From: Allorhodopirellula heiligendammensis
GTDB lineage: Bacteria; Planctomycetota; Planctomycetia; Pirellulales; Pirellulaceae
DNA length: 64,000 nucleotides
Direction: 5' to 3'
Assembly: GCF_007860105.1 (NCBI RefSeq)
Contig: NZ_SJPU01000002.1
Span: 22,837 to 86,836 of the forward strand
The notes beneath the pieces are model-generated. The model was given only the letters and a program-made list of their open reading frames with translations, was not told the origin of the DNA and searched no databases. This document shows positions 17,812-28,852 of this stretch, in pieces. A program made the position numbers and the translations under genes. The stretch's first letter is position 1. The number at the start of each line of letters is the position of its first letter.

Positions 17812-20800
17812 TTAGCCCTGAATCGACTGCAACCGTTCCTGTGCCTTTTGCGCTAACTCGTGGTCGCCGTGCCGGTCAACCACGTACTGGTAAAACCGCT
17901 CTGCAAATCCGCGTGCCTTCGCTCGGGCCGACTCTGTCTTGGCGACGTCGACTAGAGATTCAGCGCATCGGCCGGCCTCAAACCCGCTCTTCGCCTGCCA
18001 GTTCTTGATATCGTTGGTGGCCTGCTCTGCACCAAATCCATACATCACTCGTTGGAACTCCGGAATCGCTTTGGAGTATTGCTTTTGAGCGAAGTAAATC
18101 TCCCCCATCATGAATCTCGCCCGCGCGGCCAACTCGTTGCGGTAACTCTCCGCCACTTGTTCGTACAACCGCAAGGCGCGCTCCTCATCGCCTGCTTGTT
18201 GATAGGCAAACCCGGACTCATAGAAAACCTGGGGGAGATAGGTAGTAGCAGGAAAGCGTTGGCGAAGTTCGTCATACCACTCGATCGCCGACGACCATTG
18301 TTTGAGCTGTGCCGCACTCTGACCACCGTGGAGCAGCGTCAGCTCGCGAACTTGCCGCTCTGCGTCATCGCGAATGGTTTTGGCGGAATCGTTATCGGCA
18401 ACGATTTTTTCACGTGCTTTGTTGTATGCCTTCAGCGCCGTCTCGAATTGGTTTTGCTTGAACCTTGATTCGCCGATCATCATCATCGCGTCGAGACTCA
18501 GTGGGCCAGCAGGCACGTCGCGGTACTGTCGTCCGAAGGCTGCTTCGGCGCCCGCATAGTCACCATTTTTGAAACGTGACCACCCCAAGCGATAGAGCGA
18601 CTTTTCCAGCAGTCCCTCGTCGCCGTCATCATTCTCGGCCCCAGCGGCCGCTGCAATCTCGAAAGATTTTGCCGCCTCGGCCCAGCGTTCGCTCTGGTAC
18701 TGGTTCTGGCCGACAAAATAGGCCGCCTCTTGAACCATGTCGTTTTCCGGGTAATCCGCAATCAAGGATTGAAATTGCTTGATCGCTGCGTCCGTCTGGC
18801 CGGCCTCCTTGAGGGACCACCCCAGTTCGTAGAGCACCTTGTCCATGCCAGCGTAGTCGGGCACCTGTTGCACCAATTCATTCAGTCTTGCCGCGGACTG
18901 CGCAGGCTGATTCTGTTTTTGACGAACAAGTGCTAGTTCGTACAAGGCATGGCCGAGCCGGGTGCCGGTGGGCTGAGTTGCCAGGAACTGCGTCAGATCG
19001 CTGGCGGCCCCCTCATACTGGTTCAAGTTTCGCAAGCTGATCCCGCGTGCCAATAAAGCATCGTCGAGAATCGGATGTTGCGGAAACTCACTGATGACCT
19101 CGCTGAGCGTCTCCGCCGCGCTGGCGTAATCCTGCAACGACATCTGCGCCCATCCTTTCCCGTAGAGCGCAAAGGGTCGCAGTGCGGGATCGCGTCCCGA
19201 TTGAATCACCGGTTCAAACTGTTCGATTGCCGCGGCATAATTACCGTCGTCACTAGCGAGTTGTCCGAGTTTGTAGCGTGCTTGGTCGGCAGTTTTTGAC
19301 TGGGGAGATGTGTTGACCAGCTCCCGCCAAAGTTTCGCGGCCGCATCCTGGTCGCCAGCCTGCAGGTTGGCTTGCCCCGCTAACAGCAAGGCTTCGGCAA
19401 CATCGGCATTCTTAGGATCTGCCGCTCGACTGGCCTGAAAAGATTTCGCTGCCGCCGCTGCATCACCTGTCTTCAACTGCGCCCGTCCCACCGACAGGTA
19501 CGCTTGCGCGAGGTCGCTCGGCTTCTCGATGGAGCTCAGTTCTGCAGCGATCACGCTCGCTGCTACGCCAGGCTGATCGGCGGCCTGCAGCGCTGTTGCC
19601 GCCCGCAAGATCCACTGAACTCGTTGCGGATGATCGCGATTGGCTGAATCCGCAAGCAGCCGCTGATAGTCTTTCGCTGCCTCAGCCGATCTACCCGCGA
19701 GCAGTTTCGCTTCGGCACCGATGAAGGCAGCGTCCGGTGCGAGTGAGTTTCCAGCGTACCGTTTTGAGAAGTCGTTGGCGAGACGTTCGGCCTGATCGTG
19801 GCGTCCGAGTTGCAGGGCGGTGTAGGCCGCTAAATAGATCGCTCGCGGAGCAAGATGAGAATCAGGGTATTGAGCAGCGACCGCCTCAAAGCCAGCGACA
19901 GCGTCACTGAGACGATCCTTCTGAAACGAGAGTGCTTCGGCAGCATCGAGCTGCAGTGCGGCCGCATACTGACCCTCAGCGCCAGTCTCCAACTGACGTG
20001 CCGCGACGCGGTAGGCAGACTCGGCCGCAGCTTTCATCTCCGGCGAATTCTGTGGTGCCCCCGCGGCCTTAGCAATATCGATTCGAGCAAGCCAATGGGC
20101 CGCCTCGGTGGCATCGTCGAGACGCTCACCAGCGAGCACGATCCGGAATGCATCGGCGGACCTTTGCGTCTCACCCGCTTGGTAGAGTGACTGGGCGGCA
20201 GCTAAACGTGACGCCGCGACAAACCGCGAATCGGGATACTTGCCAAGCAACTGCTCGTACCGTTCTGCCGCTTCGAGAGGCTTACTAAGTTTCGCATAGC
20301 AAAACGCTTGCCGGAAAATCGCTAACGCGCGATCGTCAGCAGTGGCCAGCCCCGTGGATTCATCGATTACCTGTTGCAAGAGTTTGATCGCATCGTCGTA
20401 GTGCTGGCTAACGATCTCGAGATCGGCCAGACGCAACTGCACATCGACGACGAGGTCCGATTCGACGCATGCCTGCAAGAGTTGCTCGTAGGACTTTGCC
20501 GCCGCAGCGACGTCGTCACTTTCTTCCTGCGCGATCCCACGCGCGTACAAGGCGTCACACCGCAGAGGCGATTTCTCCCCACCCGACATCTGCAAAAGCT
20601 TACTGTAGTACTCAATCGCGGATTTTAGTTCGCCGAGCGTATATGCAGATTCACCACTGTAAAAGTACGCCCGGTCGCGGTACTGCGACTCCGGGAACTC
20701 CTTCAATAATTGCTGGTACGTTTTTAGCGATTCTTGCAGCAGTGACTTGTCAGGTTGGTCCCCTTTGGTCGCTGCGGCGTATAGGCACCAACCGCGATTG

Positions 20801-21168
20801 GCCAAACTCTCTTCGCGCAATTCGTAGGTCTGCGTTTTCAGCGCAATTCCAAACGCCGCAGCAGCTTTGGCGAGATCCGGTGGATCGGTGCTCATATAGC
20901 AAACACCGAGATAATGAGCCGCCTTGGGGGCGAGTTTGTCCTGGGGAAACTTTTTGAGAAACTCTCTCCAACTTTCAATCGCCAGGTCGAGTGCGCCGTT
21001 GGTCTGAAAATTGGCGGCGTCTGCGTATATCGCCAGCGCGGCTGAATCAAACTTGGCAGCCGCATCGCTCTGTTCCTGAGCAACCGCTGTGAAGGATGCC
21101 TGCCACATGGCGAGAATCAAAACGATAGGCGTCACGATGACGAGCGTTCGCGATCGATTGGGGTTCAT
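17812..21168 (-). CDS. Large exported tetratricopeptide-repeat protein
   Basis: The 1118 residues begin with a signal peptide (about 8-31, ending TAVAQEQ) and then consist almost entirely of TPR helices with the repeated pattern Y..LL..FP.S...A.Y..G, for example ESLKTYQQLLKEFPESQYRDRAYFYSGESAY. That pattern is shared with CpoB/YbgF and BamD-type proteins. It is likely a periplasmic scaffold. It is first in the operon with the ExbB-like and ExbD-like genes, recalling the CpoB-TolQRA link in other bacteria; that functional parallel is inference. Confidence 0.85.
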   Translation of the reverse strand: MNPNRSRTLVIVTPIVLILAMWQASFTAVAQEQSDAAAKFDSAALAIYADAANFQTNGALDLAIESWREFLKKFPQDKLAPKAAHYLGVCYMSTDPPDLAKAAAAFGIALKTQTYELREESLANRGWCLYAAATKGDQPDKSLLQESLKTYQQLLKEFPESQYRDRAYFYSGESAYTLGELKSAIEYYSKLLQMSGGEKSPLRCDALYARGIAQEESDDVAAAAKSYEQLLQACVESDLVVDVQLRLADLEIVSQHYDDAIKLLQQVIDESTGLATADDRALAIFRQAFCYAKLSKPLEAAERYEQLLGKYPDSRFVAASRLAAAQSLYQAGETQRSADAFRIVLAGERLDDATEAAHWLARIDIAKAAGAPQNSPEMKAAAESAYRVAARQLETGAEGQYAAALQLDAAEALSFQKDRLSDAVAGFEAVAAQYPDSHLAPRAIYLAAYTALQLGRHDQAERLANDFSKRYAGNSLAPDAAFIGAEAKLLAGRSAEAAKDYQRLLADSANRDHPQRVQWILRAATALQAADQPGVAASVIAAELSSIEKPSDLAQAYLSVGRAQLKTGDAAAAAKSFQASRAADPKNADVAEALLLAGQANLQAGDQDAAAKLWRELVNTSPQSKTADQARYKLGQLASDDGNYAAAIEQFEPVIQSGRDPALRPFALYGKGWAQMSLQDYASAAETLSEVISEFPQHPILDDALLARGISLRNLNQYEGAASDLTQFLATQPTGTRLGHALYELALVRQKQNQPAQSAARLNELVQQVPDYAGMDKVLYELGWSLKEAGQTDAAIKQFQSLIADYPENDMVQEAAYFVGQNQYQSERWAEAAKSFEIAAAAGAENDDGDEGLLEKSLYRLGWSRFKNGDYAGAEAAFGRQYRDVPAGPLSLDAMMMIGESRFKQNQFETALKAYNKAREKIVADNDSAKTIRDDAERQVRELTLLHGGQSAAQLKQWSSAIEWYDELRQRFPATTYLPQVFYESGFAYQQAGDEERALRLYEQVAESYRNELAARARFMMGEIYFAQKQYSKAIPEFQRVMYGFGAEQATNDIKNWQAKSGFEAGRCAESLVDVAKTESARAKARGFAERFYQYVVDRHGDHELAQKAQERLQSIQG

Positions 21169-21448
21169 GCGTCACTAGCTCATACAAGGTTAGGATCGCC
21201 CCATCGGGGCTAAATACTTGTCCACTTTTCAAGCGCTGCCGAAACTCGTGACGAGCTCCGTCGCAAAAACTCATTACCCCCGCAGGGGTCGTCACTTTCG
21301 TCTTGAGCCATGTGCCGGTGCTGTGCACCTCGCTCGATCACCGACACATCTCCGTCGTGCCCAAAGCGTCATCCGACATGTGGGTGTTAGGCGGGGTAGG
21401 TCCCTCAGCAGCCTTCATTGCCGCTGGTCGGCATGTCAGTTGCGATTG

Positions 21449-21970
21449 TTAACCTCGGACACCTACAAAGGCCATCCGCAAGGCGTGCAAGGTTTCCCGG
21501 AGCATCTTGGACTCGTCGTCACTCAGATTGCCCTTGGTCTTCGTTTCAAGCATTTCGAGCATGTCGATGCTGTGTTTAGCCATCGGTTTGTCCACGGTCG
21601 TTTTGCCGTCGATTGGATTAGGCATCTGGCCGAGTGCACTAATCGCCTGGGTAAATAGCATTGAGACCAAAATCTCAAAACTCGGTGCCGGCAGTGTTCG
21701 CTGCTCCGGCGCGCCACTCTTGGCAGTATCACCAACCACCGACGCCGGTTCGTCCGTATTCTGAACGCTCGCACCCGAGCCGTCGGCGTCCGAAACCGCC
21801 GCCTCTAAAACCGCTCCATCGGATTCCTGAGCCTGGTTCGCGGAACTATCTGCTGCGGCAGCGGCCGCCTTCTCCTTGGCGACCTGCTCCTTCCAATCGG
21901 AATCCACGATAATTTTGGGCGCTGCTTGGTCTTCCGGTTCTTTTTCGTGCTCGTGGGGGGTGTCTGTCAT
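21449..21970 (-). CDS. DUF1844 domain protein
   Basis: The 173-residue protein has a disordered acidic and Ala-rich N-terminal half and a conserved C-terminal half, FEILVSMLFTQAISALGQMPNPIDGKTTVDKPMAKHSID..., which matches DUF1844, a short helical domain of unknown function. Its ATG is one base after the stop of the CTP synthase gene, so the two are almost certainly co-transcribed and probably translationally coupled. No export signal or membrane span is seen. Confidence 0.85.
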   Translation of the reverse strand: MTDTPHEHEKEPEDQAAPKIIVDSDWKEQVAKEKAAAAAADSSANQAQESDGAVLEAAVSDADGSGASVQNTDEPASVVGDTAKSGAPEQRTLPAPSFEILVSMLFTQAISALGQMPNPIDGKTTVDKPMAKHSIDMLEMLETKTKGNLSDDESKMLRETLHALRMAFVGVRG

Positions 21971-21971
21971 C

Positions 21972-23660
<1,689 letters not shown>

Positions 23661-24686
23661 TCATTGTCCTCCATACCACACACCTCGCAACCACTGGTGC
23701 CGTCGCAACCGTTGCAAAGCCTGCGGTGTGAAATTAGGCAACCCCGCCGAGGCCACATTGGCAATAACCTGCTGCGGGTCGCGCATCCCCACAATGACCG
23801 TACTGACGGCTTCATGGGAACCGGAAAACTTGATCGCGGCCGCCGGCAGCGAATAATCCTCGGCTAGTTCGAATTCTTCGAGATCTGCGGCAATTTCCTT
23901 CACTCGTGCAGCGGTTCGCTGCATCCGATCGCCGCCGAAATAGGTGCTGCGGAAATCGTCCGCAGGGAACTGATGATCGGCCCCATATTTCCCCGTTAAT
24001 CCGCCCTCATCGAGCGACACCCGTACGATCACGCCTGTGCCCGTTTCCGCTGCGACAGGCAAGAGCTGCGCCGCAGGCTCCTGCTCAAACAAATTGAAAA
24101 TTACCTGCACGACATCGACCAGCCCGTCGCGCATGAGCTGGACGACACAATTCTGGTCCTGTTCAGGCGTACAAATCCCAATTTTGCGAATTTTGCCTTC
24201 TTCCCGTAATTTCTGCAGCACGAGCAGCGGTTGAGGGTCGTCATTCCACGCCCGCGTCCAAGTATGTAATTGCAACAGGTCGAGACAATCCGTCCGGAGA
24301 TTGCGCAGCCGCTCCTCGACGTTGGCACGAATGTACGCAGCCGAATAGCGATCCTGCCACCGACAATAGGGGCTCGGTGGCCACGGGCCAGCACTCGGTG
24401 GCGTTTTAGTTGCCACGTGAATCGTCTCGCGTACCGCCGGCGGAAGATTCGCCAACATCGTGGCGATCACGTTTTCGCTGCGTCCATCCCCGTATCCAGG
24501 AGCGGTATCAATGAAATTCACGCCTGATTCGATCGCCTTTTCCAACGCCGCAACTGACTGGGAGTCATCCTGCACGCCCCACTGTCCACCAAGGGCCCAG
24601 CCACCAAAACCAATCACCGAGACCGGAAACCCATCGCGACCAAGCTTTTTCTGGGGGAGCAAATTTTTCAGTGGAGCGGCAGACAT
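23661..24686 (-). CDS. Aldo/keto reductase family oxidoreductase
   Basis: The 341-residue protein has the complete AKR tetrad: D60 and Y65 in NFIDTAPGYGDG, K94 in VATKT and H141 in LLQLHTW. Late residues VSTVIVGMRDPQQV form the usual NADPH-binding tail region. It should be a cytosolic (beta/alpha)8 NAD(P)H-dependent oxidoreductase; the substrate cannot be told. It ends 39 bases before pyrG on the same strand. A gcaacc/ggttgc hairpin lies at 24723-24745, just upstream of its start. Confidence 0.9.
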   Translation of the reverse strand: MSAAPLKNLLPQKKLGRDGFPVSVIGFGGWALGGQWGVQDDSQSVAALEKAIESGVNFIDTAPGYGDGRSENVIATMLANLPPAVRETIHVATKTPPSAGPWPPSPYCRWQDRYSAAYIRANVEERLRNLRTDCLDLLQLHTWTRAWNDDPQPLLVLQKLREEGKIRKIGICTPEQDQNCVVQLMRDGLVDVVQVIFNLFEQEPAAQLLPVAAETGTGVIVRVSLDEGGLTGKYGADHQFPADDFRSTYFGGDRMQRTAARVKEIAADLEEFELAEDYSLPAAAIKFSGSHEAVSTVIVGMRDPQQVIANVASAGLPNFTPQALQRLRRHQWLRGVWYGGQ

Positions 24687-24869
24687 GGCATTTGAGCGAG
24701 TGAAATTGGACGGGACGTGAGTGCAACCATTAAATTAACGGTTGCCGAGAGGCTGGCACAGTCCTCTGTGTTTTCACTGCAATAAGATCACGGGCATACC
24801 CCAACGTGGAGCTCTCCCGCATAGATCACCTCTGGGTGGCATTACACCACCCCTTTGTCGCTGGACCGT

Positions 24870-24953
24870 CGGATGGGACCATCGTCCCGTCCGAGACACC
24901 AATTCGGTCAACTGTCACCCCGTTCCGCGCTCGAGACAATGGCCCCAAGCTAC
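24870..24953. repeat. Two-part palindromic element, copy 1
   Basis: An imperfect palindrome at 24870-24893 (cggatgggacc then atcgtcccgtccg) is followed, 57 bases from start to start, by a degenerate palindrome at 24928-24953 (core gacaatggccccaagctac). The same two motifs, in the same order and at nearly the same spacing, occur at 49373-49454. The element lies between the divergent ends of no known gene pair, in a 367-base gap that otherwise holds nothing recognisable. Confidence 0.55.
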
Positions 24954-25053
24954 GAACGCAGACTACCACCCTACAACCTCGCCGCGGCTCAGAGTTGCGA
25001 GCATGAACAACTTGAAAATGAACGAACGTTTGTCGAGGCGACCGCCCCAACAA

Positions 25054-25677
25054 TCACACTTCTGCGACTGCTCTCGCCGGCGTCCAGCGAGCGATTAATG
25101 GCACGCAGAGAATTGCTCCTAGCCACGCGAGAGCCAGATCTTTCTGTGCGTCCCACATGTCGCCCTGCTGTCCATTGTAAGACTCAGCCATCGCTGGCGA
25201 GAACATCATTGAGATCTGCCACTCCAAGATTTCGTAGACTGCACCGATCGCCAATACACCCGACATCGCGAGCAGGGCTGCCGGGAGCGAACGAAGACCA
25301 CAAAACAATTGCAAAGACTCTGACAGAATCGGGAGCCCCAATGCACCGGACGCAAAGTGGACTAAACGATCATAGTGATTACGTTGCCAGCCAAACGCTT
25401 CTGAGAGCGTGTGTCCGGTGATCATGCGGGCGAGTTCATCGTACGGCACGTAAGAATAAATCCACCTCGCACCGATGATGTGCAGCCACAGAAACGCCAG
25501 GCTGCAGTAGAACGAAACGGACGAGGGTCGGTACTTCAGTACCGCCACGAACAACATTGCCACACCGACTACCGTCGGGATGTGCTGCAGGACCAGCTCA
25601 CGTGGATAGGGTGCGAAAACAAACGAGAGCGGCACCGCGAGTGCCGTCAAAACAATCAATACAATTCGCTGAATCAT
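25054..25677 (-). CDS. DUF2238 family integral membrane protein
   Basis: The protein (207 residues from the ATG at 25677) is a polytopic membrane protein with about six spans and the DUF2238 (YjdF-like) features: YDELARMITGHTLSEAFGWQRNHYDRLVHFASGALG and YEILEWQISMMF...YNGQQGDMWDAQKDLALAWLGA. Function is unknown for the family. The frame is open upstream to 25815, but that extension overlaps the preceding gene and has no coding character, so the internal ATG before IQRIVLIVLTALAVPLSF is chosen. Confidence 0.82.
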   Translation of the reverse strand: MIQRIVLIVLTALAVPLSFVFAPYPRELVLQHIPTVVGVAMLFVAVLKYRPSSVSFYCSLAFLWLHIIGARWIYSYVPYDELARMITGHTLSEAFGWQRNHYDRLVHFASGALGLPILSESLQLFCGLRSLPAALLAMSGVLAIGAVYEILEWQISMMFSPAMAESYNGQQGDMWDAQKDLALAWLGAILCVPLIARWTPARAVAEV

Positions 25678-25726
25678 GAAATCAACAGTCGCTCTGCACG
25701 GTCCAGCTGCGAAGTGATCGCTCCAC

Positions 25727-26560
25727 TCAGTTTGCTGATCTGAAAACGTTGTAGTGAGAGTCAAATCCCGTCCGCCCCCACTGGACTTCCCACACAACAT
25801 TCGACTGATACTCAACCTGCGCGGTGACCACCGTCATGCGGGCAAAGCTCACAAACCAAAGCTCTTCACCGTCGGCGTTCTTCCTCGCTTCGACCAGCAT
25901 GATCACTTCGGGATCGGTACCCTGAACAAAAGCGAACATCGCGCCATCGAGGACACCATGGGGGAGCTTTTCGATATCGAATCGGTACAGCGGAGTGGTT
26001 TGCAGTCTCAGCAACTTGTTGGGCTGGTCGCCAAACTTGAGAGACGCAGTGTAGAGCCCAGCGATCCGTCGCATCTGAACCAGCCGCATCGAGGGGGTTT
26101 TTCCCACCGGAATCTTATCGGACACCTGCTGCCACTGAATCGCATCACCTCGCGGCTCCCAAATCAGGCGCCCATTTAGCGTCCCGACCAACTCGTTGAC
26201 CGACAATGACTGAAATTCGTGCTCGAAATTGCCGACCGCGTCCGTGGGGTACGTAGACATCACCATTTCAGGCCGCCCGTTGAGCGTCCACACGAACAAA
26301 GCTCCCGCGGGTGTCTTGCGCTCCGGATTGCTCCAATTCGAGACGGGCCGGTCTAGCAACTGCAGCTTTTCGCCGGAATTAGAAATCTCAAACGCAAATT
26401 CGCCCGCCGACTGTTGAAAACGATTGCGGATAGCTGAAATGTCCGGGTCCCTCGACGTGTCAACAGTCTGCGCCGCAACAAGGCACTGACAGCACATCAG
26501 GATCAATATCACCTTTGCAATGACCTGGAAAGTACGGACGCAATTTGCAATCTGAGTCAT
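25727..26560 (-). CDS. Secreted protein of unknown function
   Basis: From the ATG at 26560 the product is 277 residues with a signal peptide (FQVIAKVILILMCCQCLVAAQ). The mature part is beta-rich and Trp-containing (ISNSGEKLQLLDRPVSNWSNPERKTPAGALFVWTLNGRPEMVMSTY), which suggests a single globular domain. I recognise no family; similar secreted proteins are typical planctomycete hypotheticals. The longer frame to 26752 overlaps the upstream gene and reads as Arg-rich non-coding sequence, so it is rejected. It lies 49 bases upstream of the DUF2238 gene. Confidence 0.72.
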   Translation of the reverse strand: MTQIANCVRTFQVIAKVILILMCCQCLVAAQTVDTSRDPDISAIRNRFQQSAGEFAFEISNSGEKLQLLDRPVSNWSNPERKTPAGALFVWTLNGRPEMVMSTYPTDAVGNFEHEFQSLSVNELVGTLNGRLIWEPRGDAIQWQQVSDKIPVGKTPSMRLVQMRRIAGLYTASLKFGDQPNKLLRLQTTPLYRFDIEKLPHGVLDGAMFAFVQGTDPEVIMLVEARKNADGEELWFVSFARMTVVTAQVEYQSNVVWEVQWGRTGFDSHYNVFRSAN

Positions 26561-26703
26561 TGTATTTCCTGGCGTTGAAGATTTATCGTCGAGGCTAACA
26601 CTCGAGATCACCATGAAGAATGAAGGAAGAACTCGCGGCGAGTTCACTCCCATCATACCGCAAGAGTTGGCATGGAGATGCGAAACACCATCAAAATCCG
26701 CTC

Positions 26704-28791
26704 CTATCCCTCGTGTTTTTTCTGGTCTGCTTGGTCGTCGTCTTCGAGCCAATCAAGTTGAAAATCATCAGGCTCAAGGTCGTGCGACTTAGCGTCCTGA
26801 GCTGTGACTGAATCGACGTTTTCATTACTTTCGTTGGTGATGGTGGAGTCTGACTTGAACCGATACTCACCCGTTAGCGGATCGGGCTTGAGTTGCAACG
26901 ATTCGTCATCGGGCGAGAATGAGGTTTCACCGCGAAGCTGTTCGATATGAGGTACATACGACGCGTCGTCCGCAGCGTCTTCAGCCTCGTCATCGGACAT
27001 CAGATCCCCCACATCGAGCGCAATCTCGTCGAGCGCCGATGCGATCGAGGCAGCATCGTGCACGGGCTCCTCAGACGGATCGACGAGTTCAACATCGTCG
27101 AGATCGAGTTCGTCGATTTCATCGTCCATCGGAAGCGGATCGATCGACACGGAAGTATCTGGTTCCACTGTCGCCCCTCCCTCAGTTAATTCGCGTCGCT
27201 CTGCTTCGCTGCCAAAACCCTCTCCATTTTCGAATGTTTCGGAACGCTGGTTCTCAGTATCTAACAGGTCGCTCTCCGAGGAACTCCTCACGGTATCTTC
27301 AACCACGGTCGGGGCCGAATCCTCGACATCGTCGGCGGCATCCCAATCATCGTCGTCCAGCGTGATGACATCGTCTTCCACGTCTGAGTCAAACAGCACG
27401 TCACTCTCCGGTACAACGATTGGATTCATCACCTCCGGAGTTGCAGGATTCGATTTTGATTCAGCGAAATTGGCTTGTTCAGCAGCCCGCTTTGGGAATA
27501 TCTCTTCGGTGTTGCCTTTCAACACGGTGCGACCGAGTTCGACGGCACGTTCGACACTCCAACCGCGGTCGCGCACGAACTGGTCGGCCAAGACACCGGC
27601 GAGAACTTTGCGATACATATTGAATTTTGGCCATACAAACTCGAGTTTGTAGGCATCGCTGTAGTACCCAATCAACTTGCTCTGCGGGACCGCTTCGAGC
27701 CGCGCAGCGAGGTCGTGGGTGATCGTCGAAGGTGTATTGCTGTACCACCAGTGTCCATTGGGAATCACATTGGGGAAGATCCACGCGTAACTGACGAGCT
27801 CCTGGTTGGTCACACTCGCGAGTACGGAGACCGGAAACTTAACGTCGGCGAATGCGTTGAAGAGTTCGCGATACTGAATCAATGACACGCGCGAATCAAA
27901 GAGATCCTGACCCTGGAACACGCCACCAGCGTAGACTTTGCGATTGACGCCAATCATCAAATCAAAGGGCAGTTGAAACTCGTCACACAACTCCGCAAGC
28001 GTCCAGAATACCCGGCGGGACAACGCCTCGCGATGGCTGGCACTGGCACTCAGTCCGCCTCGCAGCACGGCGTCGAGCGCCGTTTTTGCGCGGCCATCCG
28101 GTACGGCGGTAGGTGTGAATGTTGGCGGCAGTGAAATCGCACAGGCCCGTGCCCCACGACTCACGAAATGCACAAACAAGGCTCTGAGGCTCGCCCGCAG
28201 GCTCTCCAATGACCCGTCGAGTTCAAGGTCGGTGCACGCTGCCAAACGCTCGCGAACATTCCGATCGGCGAGATTGAAGACAAGATCGTCGGTGCGCAAA
28301 CAGGGGATGTAACGATCGGTGTCAAACCCTTCCAGATCGTCATCGAAATCGTTTGTAAGGAACACAGCTTCGATATTCGATTGATCGAGCACCATGTCGG
28401 GCCACTGGGCCGATGACATCATTGACTCGCTGCGATCGTACAGCGATTCCCAATTGCGCGCGTGCAATCGATCGTCATCGAACCCAAAAAACGTCTTGCA
28501 GATTTCGATCAGCCAACTGTACTGAACCGTGTTCTCCAGCGGTGAGAGCCGTCCGACGAGACGCTCGACCAGTTCCTTGGGGCCGATCGAGCCGCCTTCG
28601 ATCTGTGACTTGGGCATGCCAGCAGAGTGCGCCAGCTCCGTGTAATAGTGATAGCCCAGCAGGTCGGCCAGCGTCGTTGATGCTGGGGCATGCGGATTGA
28701 TGTGCGTGTGAGGGTCGGTCAGTCGCAGCGCCGCCAATTCGCTATAAATATCGGTTCGAGCAGATCCGGGTTGGCTGAAGGCGTCAGACAT
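26704..28791 (-). CDS. UxaC-like (glucuronate isomerase family) amidohydrolase with long acidic tail
   Basis: Residues 1 to about 430 look like the amidohydrolase-fold uronate isomerase family: the metal-binding DPHTHINPH (H28, H30) near the N-terminus, then NGHWWYSNTPSTITHDL and GYYSDAYKLEFVWPKFNMYRKVL, comparable to the late UxaC regions. The remaining 265 residues are strikingly acidic and low in complexity (runs such as DSDVEDDVITLDDDDWDAADD and DDEIDELDLDDVELVDPSEE) with no counterpart in UxaC. True uronate isomerase activity is uncertain; similar planctomycete proteins are usually annotated only as amidohydrolases. No signal peptide is seen. Confidence 0.75.
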   Translation of the reverse strand: MSDAFSQPGSARTDIYSELAALRLTDPHTHINPHAPASTTLADLLGYHYYTELAHSAGMPKSQIEGGSIGPKELVERLVGRLSPLENTVQYSWLIEICKTFFGFDDDRLHARNWESLYDRSESMMSSAQWPDMVLDQSNIEAVFLTNDFDDDLEGFDTDRYIPCLRTDDLVFNLADRNVRERLAACTDLELDGSLESLRASLRALFVHFVSRGARACAISLPPTFTPTAVPDGRAKTALDAVLRGGLSASASHREALSRRVFWTLAELCDEFQLPFDLMIGVNRKVYAGGVFQGQDLFDSRVSLIQYRELFNAFADVKFPVSVLASVTNQELVSYAWIFPNVIPNGHWWYSNTPSTITHDLAARLEAVPQSKLIGYYSDAYKLEFVWPKFNMYRKVLAGVLADQFVRDRGWSVERAVELGRTVLKGNTEEIFPKRAAEQANFAESKSNPATPEVMNPIVVPESDVLFDSDVEDDVITLDDDDWDAADDVEDSAPTVVEDTVRSSSESDLLDTENQRSETFENGEGFGSEAERRELTEGGATVEPDTSVSIDPLPMDDEIDELDLDDVELVDPSEEPVHDAASIASALDEIALDVGDLMSDDEAEDAADDASYVPHIEQLRGETSFSPDDESLQLKPDPLTGEYRFKSDSTITNESNENVDSVTAQDAKSHDLEPDDFQLDWLEDDDQADQKKHEG

Positions 28792-28852
28792 GTCAGTTTT
28801 CGATCACGCGGGGTGTTTTTTCAGATAGAACGACCCCTGCTAAGATAACTAC

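Noticed and set aside
25678-25815. Longer start for the DUF2238 gene
   Set aside because: The extra 46 residues overlap the preceding gene and have no signal or family character; the internal ATG before the first membrane span fits better.
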